The notes beneath the pieces were generated by a model that saw only the letters and a list, made by a program, of their open reading frames with translations, was not told the DNA's origin and made no database searches. A stretch of DNA of 11,521 nucleotides from Pseudomonadota bacterium (lineage in GTDB: Bacteria > Pseudomonadota > Gammaproteobacteria > Burkholderiales > Burkholderiaceae_E), in NCBI GenBank assembly GCA_023388075.1, contig JAEWGX010000030.1, positions 1 to 11,521 of the forward strand, in the 5' to 3' direction. Each line of letters starts with the position of its first letter. The stretch's first letter is position 1. Positions 6,124 to 11,521 of this stretch are shown here, one piece after another. The translations under genes were made by a program, and so were the position numbers.

Positions 6124-6434
6124 TACTTGGCCTCCGCGAAGTTGATCTCCTGGCCGGGCTTGAGGCTCACGTACGCCTTGCGCACGTTGCGACGGCGCCC
6201 CTGGCCGCGGGCGAAGCGCTTGCGCTTGCCGGCGATGTTGATCATGTTGACCGAATCCACCTCGACCTTGAAGAAGGTCTCGATGGCGGCCTTCACCTCG
6301 TCCTTGGTGGCATCCTGCAGCACGCGGAAGGCGTACTGGTTGTGCTTCTCGCCGATCATGGTGCTCTTCTCGGACACCACGGGAGCGAGCAGCACCTGCA
6401 TGACACGGGAGGTGGCTTTCACCGTCTGTTTCAT
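6123..6434 (-). CDS. rplW: 50S ribosomal protein L23
   Basis: A 103-residue protein with the L23 signature LLAPVVSEKSTMIGEKHNQY and a basic central loop, KRKRFARGQGRRRNVRKAYV. It surrounds the exit tunnel and is the main docking site for trigger factor and SRP. The ATG at 6434 overlaps the rplD stop (ATGA); the frame is open farther upstream within rplD, but those residues are not L23-like. The gene's stop overlaps the rplB start. Confidence 0.97.
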   Translation of the reverse strand: MKQTVKATSRVMQVLLAPVVSEKSTMIGEKHNQYAFRVLQDATKDEVKAAIETFFKVEVDSVNMINIAGKRKRFARGQGRRRNVRKAYVSLKPGQEINFAEAK

Positions 6435-7051
6435 CCCAGCATCTCCTGGACCTGCGACAGCGCAGGCCGGGTAATCAGCACCTTCCCGTAGTGCACCAGC
6501 GACAGCGGATCGGCGTGCTTCGCTTCCAGCACCAGCACGTTCGGCAGGTTGCGGGCGGCGAGCAGCAGGTTCTCGTCGAGCGAATCCGTCAGGATGAGCG
6601 TCGACTCCAGGCCCATTGCGCGCAGGCGGCTGGCGAGCAGCTTCGTCTTGGGCGCCTCGAGCTCGATCGGGTCCACGACCGCGAGCCGGTCCTCCCGGGC
6701 GAGCTGCGACAGGATGGAACACATCCCGGCGCGGTACATCTTCTTGTTGACCTTCTGGCTGAAATTCTCGTCGGGCTTGTTCGGGAAGATGCGGCCGCCT
6801 CCGCGCCACAGGGGGCTGGAGGTCATCCCGGCACGGGCCCGTCCGGTGCCCTTCTGCCGCCACGGCTTCTTGGTGGAGTGACGGACTTCGCTGCGGTCCT
6901 TCTGCGCCCGGTTGGCGCTGCGCGCGTTGGCCTGGTAGGCAACGACGATCTGGTGGACCAGCGGCTCGTTGAAGTCGCGGCCGAAAACGGTGTCGACCGC
7001 GTCCACGGTACCGGCGGACTGGCCTTGATCGTTCAGTAGCTTGAGTTCCAT
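6431..7051 (-). CDS. rplD: 50S ribosomal protein L4
   Basis: A 206-residue protein, MELKLLNDQGQSAGTVDAVD onward. The extended loop that reaches the exit tunnel is present (STKKPWRQKGTGRARAGMTS, SSPLWRGGGRIFPNKP). In E. coli, L4 also represses the S10 operon by binding its leader; whether it does so here cannot be told, and the leader before rplC is unrelated by eye. It lies 17 nt after rplC and overlaps rplW by 4 nt. Confidence 0.97.
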   Translation of the reverse strand: MELKLLNDQGQSAGTVDAVDTVFGRDFNEPLVHQIVVAYQANARSANRAQKDRSEVRHSTKKPWRQKGTGRARAGMTSSPLWRGGGRIFPNKPDENFSQKVNKKMYRAGMCSILSQLAREDRLAVVDPIELEAPKTKLLASRLRAMGLESTLILTDSLDENLLLAARNLPNVLVLEAKHADPLSLVHYGKVLITRPALSQVQEMLG

Positions 7052-7068
7052 GTCGAACGATCCCCTTC

Positions 7069-7848
7069 TCAGCCCTTCTTGCCGCCGGCCGCCTTGCCGC
7101 CCTTCGCGGCCTTGGCGTCCTCGGCCTTGGCGGCCGGAGCCGCCTTGATCGGATTGAGCCGGCGCTTGACCGCCGGCGTCACCACCACGTCGCCGCCCTT
7201 GGAACCCGGCACCGCGCCGCGCACGAGCAGCAGGCCGCGCTCGGCATCCACGCGCGCGACCACCAGGTTCTGCACCGTGCGCGTGACGTTGCCCATCTGC
7301 CCCGACATCTTCTTGCCGGGGAACACGCGACCCGGATCCTGCGCCATGCCGATCGATCCCGGCACGTTGTGCGACCGCGAGTTGCCGTGCGAAGCGCGGT
7401 TGGAGCTGAAGTTGTGGCGCTTGATGGTGCCGGTGAAGCCCTTGCCCTGCGACACACCCTGCACGTCGATGTACTGGCCGGTCACGAACAGGTCCGCGCC
7501 CAGCACCGTGCCCGCGGGAAGCTCGCCCGCCTTCTCGGCTGAAACGTGGAACTCCTGCATCGCCGAGCCCGCCTGCACGCCGGCCTTGCCGAGGTGCCCG
7601 GCCAGCGCCTTGTTCACGCGGGTGGGGCGTCGCTCGCCGTACACCACCTGGACCGCGTCGTAGCCGTCGGTGGCGGCGGTCTTCACCTGGGAGACCCGGT
7701 TGTTGGCGACGTCGATGACCGTCACCGGAATGGATTCACCATCCTCGGAGAAGATCCGCATCATGCCCACCTTGCGGCCGAGCAGGCCGAGATTGGGCTG
7801 AATTCCGGCCGCATCAGGCGCGCCGGAGGAATCAGTCTGAGACCCCAT
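7069..7848 (-). CDS. rplC: 50S ribosomal protein L3 with extended termini
   Basis: A 259-residue L3. The family core starts at LGLLGRKVGMMRIF (residues 20-33) and includes KGFTGTIKRHNFSSNRASHG (137-156) and PGSIGMAQDPGRVFPGKKMS (163-182). Gln170 corresponds to E. coli Gln150, the residue methylated by PrmB. E. coli L3 has 209 residues; here there is an extra N-terminal segment of about 18 residues (MGSQTDSSGAPDAAGIQP) and a Lys/Ala/Gly-rich C-terminal tail. The ATG at 7848 is chosen because of a strong AAGGGGG ribosome-binding site 8 nt upstream. This is the first gene of the resumed ribosomal block and has its own promoter about 180 nt upstream. Confidence 0.97.
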   Translation of the reverse strand: MGSQTDSSGAPDAAGIQPNLGLLGRKVGMMRIFSEDGESIPVTVIDVANNRVSQVKTAATDGYDAVQVVYGERRPTRVNKALAGHLGKAGVQAGSAMQEFHVSAEKAGELPAGTVLGADLFVTGQYIDVQGVSQGKGFTGTIKRHNFSSNRASHGNSRSHNVPGSIGMAQDPGRVFPGKKMSGQMGNVTRTVQNLVVARVDAERGLLLVRGAVPGSKGGDVVVTPAVKRRLNPIKAAPAAKAEDAKAAKGGKAAGGKKG

Positions 7849-8027
7849 GACGGAGACCCCCTTGAAGCATTTATTGACACCCGCAGCTTCGATTGGCTGT
7901 CGAGTCTGACCCGTCCCCTCCAGACCTTCGCTAGGCTTTGGCTGGCCTGCGTCGGCACGGGCGGACCGGACCACAGTCACGGCACCGTGCCTGGCTGGCG
8001 CGAGGCAAGAAGGCAAATTCGGGAAAG
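7849..8027 (-). promoter_or_regulatory. Leader of the rplC-rpsQ transcript
   Basis: About 180 nt between the candidate transcription start (near 8027) and rplC. It contains small hairpins, for example GGCAC-G-GTGCC on the minus strand near 7980-7990, and the strong rplC ribosome-binding site. Its position matches that of the S10 leader that mediates L4 autoregulation in enteric bacteria, except that rpsJ is missing from the unit. No known leader motif is recognised, so a regulatory role is only an inference. Confidence 0.35.
7857..7863 (-). promoter_or_regulatory. Ribosome-binding site of rplC
   Basis: AAGGGGG on the minus strand, 8 nt before the ATG at 7848. It fixes the L3 start, although the frame remains open upstream to 8016. 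Confidence 0.75.
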
Positions 8028-8033
8028 CCGTCT

Positions 8034-8062
8034 AGTATAGCGGGCCACCGCGCGACCTGCAA
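8034..8062 (-). promoter_or_regulatory. Sigma70-type promoter for the rplC-rpsQ unit
   Basis: On the minus strand TTGCAG (8062-8057) and TATACT (8039-8034) are separated by exactly 17 bp. The -10 is 5 of 6 to consensus and the -35 is 3 of 6. The arrangement is almost the same as the promoter before rplN (TTGCAT-17-TATACT), which strengthens both calls. It lies just downstream of the dioxygenase gene, exactly where the ribosomal genes resume. Confidence 0.7.
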
Positions 8063-8115
8063 ATGGGAGATCACGCCACGGCCCCACCGTGCGCCCCGTT
8101 GGCGCGCGAAGGGAG

Positions 8116-9030
8116 TCAGGATACGGCGGCGAGGGCCTGGAGGAGGCTCTCCTTGTCCGGGGCAGCGGCTTCTTCCTGCAGGACCCGTCCCGATGGGTCC
8201 CCGAGCAGCGAGCAGCGGATCATGTGCCGCGTCTTCGTCTGGTCGAAGTCCGGAAGGGCCACGTGCTGGGTGCAGCGGTTGTCCCACATCACGATGTCGC
8301 CGACGGTCCAGCGGTGGCGGTAGGTGAACTCGTAGGATGCGGCATGCTGGTTGAGGAATGCCAGGATGGGGGCGCTCTCGTCCTCGGTCATCCCGACGAA
8401 GCCCCGCACCCTCTGGCCTGCGAACAGCACCTTCCGGCCGGTCTCGGGGTGGACACGCACCAGCGGATGGGCGATCGGCGGGTTCAGTCGCTTCATGTCG
8501 GCGACCTTCGCCGGATCGCGCTTCTCGATGCCCTTGACCAGCGTCACGTCGTGGATCGCCTCGAGCTGCTCCAGGAAGGCACGGTACTTCGGGCTGAGGG
8601 TCTCGTACGCCAGGTAGAGGTTGGAGAACATCGTGTCACCACCCACCGGCGGCTTCTCCTTGCAAAGCAGCAGCGCGCCCTTGGCGGGACGGTTGGTGTA
8701 GGTGAGGTCGGAGTGCCAGTTGCGCCCGGTGTTGCGGGTCTCGGACGGCTTGCCGTCGCGCGGCCGGTTGGTCACCAGGAGGATCTCCGGGTGCGCCGGG
8801 TCGCGGTAATGCGGCGTCGAATCATGGCGATCGAGCTCCCCGAACTGACGGCTGAATGCGATCAGCTCCTCCGGCTCGAGGTCCTGGCCAGGAAATACAA
8901 GGACCAGATGCTCCAGCCAGGCCCGGTGGATCGCTTCGCGATCCCGCGGCGAGAGCGCGGAGCGCAGGTCGACGCCGGTCACCTCGGCGCCCAGCGCGAA
9001 TCCCAATGGTCGTACGGTCGGACCTGACAT
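8116..9030 (-). CDS. TauD/TfdA-family 2-oxoglutarate- and Fe(II)-dependent dioxygenase
   Basis: A 304-residue cytosolic enzyme of the TauD/TfdA family, which hydroxylates a substrate such as taurine, another sulfonate, or an aryloxyalkanoate, coupled to oxidative decarboxylation of 2-oxoglutarate. The facial triad is intact: His106 and Asp108 in NWHSDLTY, and His256 in NRCTQHVA. Arg268 in TKTRHMIR is the expected 2-oxoglutarate carboxylate ligand. The N-terminal GAEVTGVDLR and the VFPGQDLEPEELIAFSRQFG segment are also typical. The start at 9030 is set by an AAGGAG site 6 nt upstream; the frame is open farther upstream but crosses the operator. It is divergent from the GntR gene across a large palindrome and is probably controlled by that regulator. 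The exact substrate cannot be deduced. Confidence 0.93.
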   Translation of the reverse strand: MSGPTVRPLGFALGAEVTGVDLRSALSPRDREAIHRAWLEHLVLVFPGQDLEPEELIAFSRQFGELDRHDSTPHYRDPAHPEILLVTNRPRDGKPSETRNTGRNWHSDLTYTNRPAKGALLLCKEKPPVGGDTMFSNLYLAYETLSPKYRAFLEQLEAIHDVTLVKGIEKRDPAKVADMKRLNPPIAHPLVRVHPETGRKVLFAGQRVRGFVGMTEDESAPILAFLNQHAASYEFTYRHRWTVGDIVMWDNRCTQHVALPDFDQTKTRHMIRCSLLGDPSGRVLQEEAAAPDKESLLQALAAVS

Positions 9031-9036
9031 CGGCAA

Positions 9037-9042
9037 CTCCTT
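9037..9042 (-). promoter_or_regulatory. Ribosome-binding site of the dioxygenase gene
   Basis: AAGGAG on the minus strand, 6 nt before the ATG at 9030. It is close to consensus and decides the start against an in-frame extension back to 9189. Confidence 0.85.
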
Positions 9043-9072
9043 CTTGGATCCCGTTCGGTGCAGAACGCGCAG

Positions 9073-9109
9073 TTTAGGCTTATTGTCGATTGTCGACAAT
9101 AAGCCTAAA
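9073..9109. promoter_or_regulatory. 37-bp palindromic operator between the dioxygenase and gntR genes
   Basis: Perfect 17-bp arms, TTTAGGCTTATTGTCGA (9073-9089) and TCGACAATAAGCCTAAA (9093-9109), flank a 3-bp centre, TTG. Inside it are ATTGTCGA and, overlapping the centre, ATTGTCGACAAT, which is the TTGT-N-ACAA type of site bound by GntR/FCD regulators. TATTGT, a -10-like hexamer, occurs on both strands within it, so bound repressor would block divergent transcription. It lies between the two divergent genes and is the most likely binding site of the regulator at 9159-9944. Confidence 0.85.
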
Positions 9110-9158
9110 GCCGACACCTGCGGCAAACTAGCGGCTCCCTCGGACCCAATGCGCGTCC

Positions 9159-9944
9159 ATGCCCCGAAAACCAGCCACGCCGACTTCAATGCCCCCTGCG
9201 TCAGCTCTCGCGGCCCCGGCCGTCACCCGGGAGCCGGTCGGTCGCAGCGCGCGCTCGCTGCCGGCGATGGTTGCCGAGCGCCTCCTCGATTCGATCCTTG
9301 CCGGCGAGTTGCGACCCGGCGAGCGACTGACGGAGATCGCTCTGGCCGAGCGGCACCAGGTCAGCCGGGCCACGATCCGGGAAGCGCTGGTACAACTGGA
9401 GCGCCAGCGTTTCGTCGATCGGGTTCCGCGCTACGGCGCCCGCGTGGCCGCCATCAGCCTGGAGGACGTGACCGAGCTGTTCGAGATCCGCGCGGCGCTG
9501 CTCGCGCTGGCCGCTGCCAAAGCCGCGGTGAACGCGAGCGACGAGGCGTTGCAGGAGTTCGAGGCGACGGTGAAAGAGATGGAGCGCATCGCCAGCCGCC
9601 CCGCCTCCTCGCCGCAGGCCTATGCCGAGCACTCGATCGCGGCCCAGCACCAGGTGATCGCCATGGGTCGCGGGCGCTGGATCGACGACATCTACCGGCA
9701 GATGGCCAACCTGACCGTGTGGCGCACGGTAGTGCGCAACCGCTCCATCAGCTTCGCGACCCCGGCGCGGCGCAGGCAATCGGCAGCGGACTGGCGCCGC
9801 ATCGCCGACTCGCTGGCTGCGCGCGACCCGGCTGCGAGCGCCGATGCCGGCCGGGAGCTGATCCTCGCCTCCGGACGCTTCGTGGCGGCGCGGCTGGGCG
9901 GAGCCCCCCAATCGGCTGATCGCCCGGGGGAAATGAACGGCTGA
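9159..9944 (+). CDS. GntR-family transcriptional regulator, FCD type
   Basis: A 261-residue regulator. The winged helix-turn-helix spans about residues 35-97 (PGERLTEIALAERHQVSRAT, then IREALVQLERQRFVDRVP), followed by a helical FCD-type ligand domain (about 104-245, opening LEDVTELFEIRAALLALAAA). FCD domains usually bind a metal through an Asp and three His. Here only His164 of the expected set is evident; the Asp four residues before it is Ile160, the EH pair is Asp-Trp (211-212), and the C-terminal His is missing. Metal-independent ligand sensing is therefore plausible. The start at 9159 has a weak ribosome-binding site; the next ATG, at 9189, is an alternative. The neighbouring palindrome suggests autoregulation and control of the divergent dioxygenase gene. 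Confidence 0.92.
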   Translation: MPRKPATPTSMPPASALAAPAVTREPVGRSARSLPAMVAERLLDSILAGELRPGERLTEIALAERHQVSRATIREALVQLERQRFVDRVPRYGARVAAISLEDVTELFEIRAALLALAAAKAAVNASDEALQEFEATVKEMERIASRPASSPQAYAEHSIAAQHQVIAMGRGRWIDDIYRQMANLTVWRTVVRNRSISFATPARRRQSAADWRRIADSLAARDPAASADAGRELILASGRFVAARLGGAPQSADRPGEMNG

Positions 9945-9950
9945 TCGCCC
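9913..9950. repeat. 13-bp direct repeat at the end of gntR
   Basis: CGGCTGATCGCCC occurs at 9913-9925 and 9938-9950. The second copy carries the gntR stop codon; the first is read in a different frame within the coding region. The two copies lie in the convergent junction with the MFS gene, which otherwise shows no clear bidirectional terminator. Confidence 0.8.
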
Positions 9951-9970
9951 CGGAACCCGGAGCCTGGCCG

Positions 9971-11185
9971 CTAGCGCGCGAACCGCTCCGCCGTTCCTTC
10001 CGGCCGGCGCGCCGTGCCCAGGGCCAGCCAAGCGATCGCCAGCGCGCACAGCGCGCAGACGGCAATGCCCGCCACCATCGGCAGCGCGGTACCGTCGGTG
10101 AACAGCCCGCTCACCGCGATGACGACGGCGCCGCAGACGAACTGGAACGTGCCGATGAGCGAGGAGGCCGTCCCGGCGTTCGCGCCGTGCCGATCGAGGG
10201 CGAGCACCGACGTCGCCGGGATGACGAGGCCCAGGAAGCCGTAGCCGATGAAGAGCAGCACCAGCAGGACCTCCACCCGGTCGACCCCGAGGAGGTAGAG
10301 CGCAAGCAGCAGCGTCATCGCGGCGGCATAGCCGACCGCCGCCCGCCTGACCACCGTCCCGAGACCATGGCGCGCTCCCAGCCGGCTGGTGAACTGCGCG
10401 GCCCCGATGAAGGAGATCGCGTTGATCGAGAAGGCGATGCTGTACTGCCGCGGCGTGAAGCCGTAGTGATCGATCAGCGCGAACGACGAACCGGCCAGGT
10501 AGGCGTGGAAGCTGGCCACGCCGAAGGCGCCGACGCTCACCAGGGCAAGGAAGCGTCCGTCCGAGAGCACGAGTCGATAGGCGGCGAGCACGTTGCGAAG
10601 GCCGCGGTCCACGCGCTTGTGCGGCGGTCGCGTCTCGGCGAGCAGGCCCGCGGTCATGCCGATCCCGACCAGGGCGAGCGCCGCCACCGTCCAGAAGATC
10701 CCGCGCCAGCCCACCCATTCGGCCACCAGGCTGCCGGCCATGGGAGCGACGATGGGCGCGACGCTGAACACGAGCATCAGCATCGACATCAGGCGCGCCG
10801 CCTCCACGCCGGTGTGCAGGTCGCGCACGATCGCCCGCGGGATGGCGAAGCAGGCGCAGGCTCCGAGCCCCTGCACGAAGCGGAACACGACGAGCGTCTG
10901 GACGTCGCGCGCCAGCGCACACCCCACGCTCGCTGCCGCGAACAGGCCGAGGCCGAAGTAGAGCGGAAGCTTGCGCCCCACCATGTCCGAGACCGGGCCG
11001 TAGAGCAACTGCCCCATCGCGAGCGCCACGAAGAACACGGTGAGGCTCGCCTGCACCGAATCGACCCCGGCGTCGAGGCTCGCGCCGATCGAGGGCAGCG
11101 CCGGCAGGTACATGTCGATGGCGAACGGACCGATCGCCTGGATCAGGCCGAGCACTAGCGCGATCCGCAGCAGGCTTGCCTTCAT
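9971..11185 (-). CDS. Bcr/CflA-type MFS drug-resistance transporter
   Basis: A 404-residue inner-membrane protein with 12 predicted segments. It carries the Bcr/CflA signature: helix 1 ends IDMYLPALPSIG (23-34), motif A GPVSDMVGRK (63-72), RFVQGLGA (102-109) and helix 5 SVAPIVAPMAG (141-151), the drug:H+ antiporter motif region. Family members export drugs or small metabolites (for example bicyclomycin, sulfonamides, cysteine) using the proton gradient. The ATG at 11185 has a GAGGG element about 10 nt upstream. It lies directly behind the rpsJ terminator with only about 40 nt left for a promoter, and none is obvious, so read-through from rpsJ or a hidden promoter is needed. It is convergent with gntR, 26 nt apart. 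A functional link to the dioxygenase is possible but unproven. Confidence 0.93.
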   Translation of the reverse strand: MKASLLRIALVLGLIQAIGPFAIDMYLPALPSIGASLDAGVDSVQASLTVFFVALAMGQLLYGPVSDMVGRKLPLYFGLGLFAAASVGCALARDVQTLVVFRFVQGLGACACFAIPRAIVRDLHTGVEAARLMSMLMLVFSVAPIVAPMAGSLVAEWVGWRGIFWTVAALALVGIGMTAGLLAETRPPHKRVDRGLRNVLAAYRLVLSDGRFLALVSVGAFGVASFHAYLAGSSFALIDHYGFTPRQYSIAFSINAISFIGAAQFTSRLGARHGLGTVVRRAAVGYAAAMTLLLALYLLGVDRVEVLLVLLFIGYGFLGLVIPATSVLALDRHGANAGTASSLIGTFQFVCGAVVIAVSGLFTDGTALPMVAGIAVCALCALAIAWLALGTARRPEGTAERFAR

Positions 11186-11222
11186 GTCGACGCCACCCTC
11201 GAGCCCCTCGACGCCGGAGCAG

Positions 11223-11254
11223 CAAACAAGAAGGCCGGGTGGTAGCCCGGCCTT
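11223..11254 (-). terminator. Rho-independent terminator of rpsJ
   Basis: AAGGCCGGG (11231-11239) and CCCGGCCTT (11246-11254) form a perfect 9-bp stem with a 6-nt loop. On the minus strand it is followed by CTTGTTTGCT, a T-rich tail. It starts about 31 nt after the rpsJ stop. It should end the transcript that brings rpsJ from upstream, cutting S10 off from the rest of the classical S10 operon. Confidence 0.85.
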
Positions 11255-11285
11255 CCCGATCCTGCCCGTGCCTGGGGCGGATACA

Positions 11286-11521
11286 TCACTGCAGCTTGAT
11301 CTCCACGTCCACGCCGGCCGGAAGATCCAGCTTCATCAGGGCATCCACGGTCTTGTCCGTCGGGTCCACGATGTCCATCAGGCGCAGGTGGGTGCGGATC
11401 TCGAGCTGGTCGCGCGAGGTCTTGTTCACGTGGGGCGAGCGCAGCACGTCGAAGCGCTCGATCCGCGTGGGCAGCGGCACCGGCCCGTGCACCACCGCGC
11501 CGGTGCGCTTGGCGGTGTCGA
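11286..11521 (-). CDS. rpsJ: 30S ribosomal protein S10, C-terminal part (cut by window edge)
   Basis: The visible 77 codons read DTAKRTGAVVHGPVPLPTRI, then ERFDVLRSPHVNKTSRDQLE and end in DLPAGVDVEIKLQ, which is S10 through to its normal C-terminus. S10 lies in the 30S head near the A site and doubles as NusE in transcription antitermination. The N-terminal quarter is outside the window. The gene normally opens the S10 operon directly before rplC; here it is followed by a terminator and 3.4 kb of other DNA. Confidence 0.97.
   Translation of the reverse strand, partial: DTAKRTGAVVHGPVPLPTRIERFDVLRSPHVNKTSRDQLEIRTHLRLMDIVDPTDKTVDALMKLDLPAGVDVEIKLQ

Noticed and set aside
7849..8016. In-frame upstream extension of rplC (56 extra residues from a TTG)
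   Set aside because: The extra residues have no L3 similarity and the TTG has no ribosome-binding site, whereas the ATG at 7848 has a strong one.
8089..8107. Hairpin GTGCGCC/GGCGCGC as a terminator for the dioxygenase gene
   Set aside because: Short stem with a wobble pair and no T-run on the minus strand; the dioxygenase transcript may simply read into rplC.
9031..9158. Defined -35/-10 promoters for gntR and the dioxygenase
   Set aside because: Only the -10-like TATTGT inside the palindrome is visible on each strand; no -35 at acceptable spacing, so exact promoters are not called.
1..11521. Insertion sequences, integrase, att sites, CRISPR or tRNA genes explaining the breaks
   Set aside because: No transposase-like frame, flanking target duplication, repeat array or tRNA-like fold was recognised.

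Overview
The window is a high-GC bacterial chromosome segment carrying most of the S10-spc ribosomal-protein supercluster, almost all on the minus strand. The protein sequences look betaproteobacterial, most likely Burkholderiales: the L5 N-terminus begins MARLQQAYREKVVPDLMKRF, S3 and L3 have long Ala/Lys/Arg-rich tails, and GC3 is very high. I cannot name a genus.

Read in the direction of transcription (right to left), the layout is as follows. The end of rpsJ (S10) enters at the right edge and stops at 11286, followed at once by a good intrinsic terminator. A 3.1 kb accessory block comes next: a Bcr/CflA-type MFS exporter (minus), a GntR/FCD regulator (plus) and a TauD/TfdA-type 2-oxoglutarate dioxygenase (minus). 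The last two are divergent and share a 37-bp near-perfect palindrome that is very probably the regulator's operator. The ribosomal block then resumes as rplC-rplD-rplW-rplB-rpsS-rplV-rpsC-rplP-rpmC-rpsQ, tightly packed with several start/stop overlaps. A second break follows rpsQ. It holds three small hairpins, the truncated C-terminal remnant of a DinB-family gene (plus strand), and a second, unrelated MFS transporter (minus). After a long leader, rplN-rplX-rplE resume and run off the left edge.

The notable feature is that a normally continuous operon is split in two places and has apparently been rewired into separate transcription units. Upstream of both resumption points (rplC and rplN) there is a near-identical sigma70-type promoter, TTGCA(G/T)-17 bp-TATACT, each giving a long leader of roughly 180-230 nt. 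Terminator-like hairpins close the preceding units (after rpsJ, and more weakly after rpsQ). So rpsJ, rplC-rpsQ and rplN-rplE look independently expressed, with accessory genes in the two gaps.

No CRISPR array, tRNA, rRNA, integrase or insertion sequence was found. The accessory genes match the base composition of their surroundings, so nothing marks them as recent foreign DNA. No wholly new system is evident. The best leads are the operator/regulator/dioxygenase module, the paired promoters, the hairpins around stop codons, and the dinB remnant.
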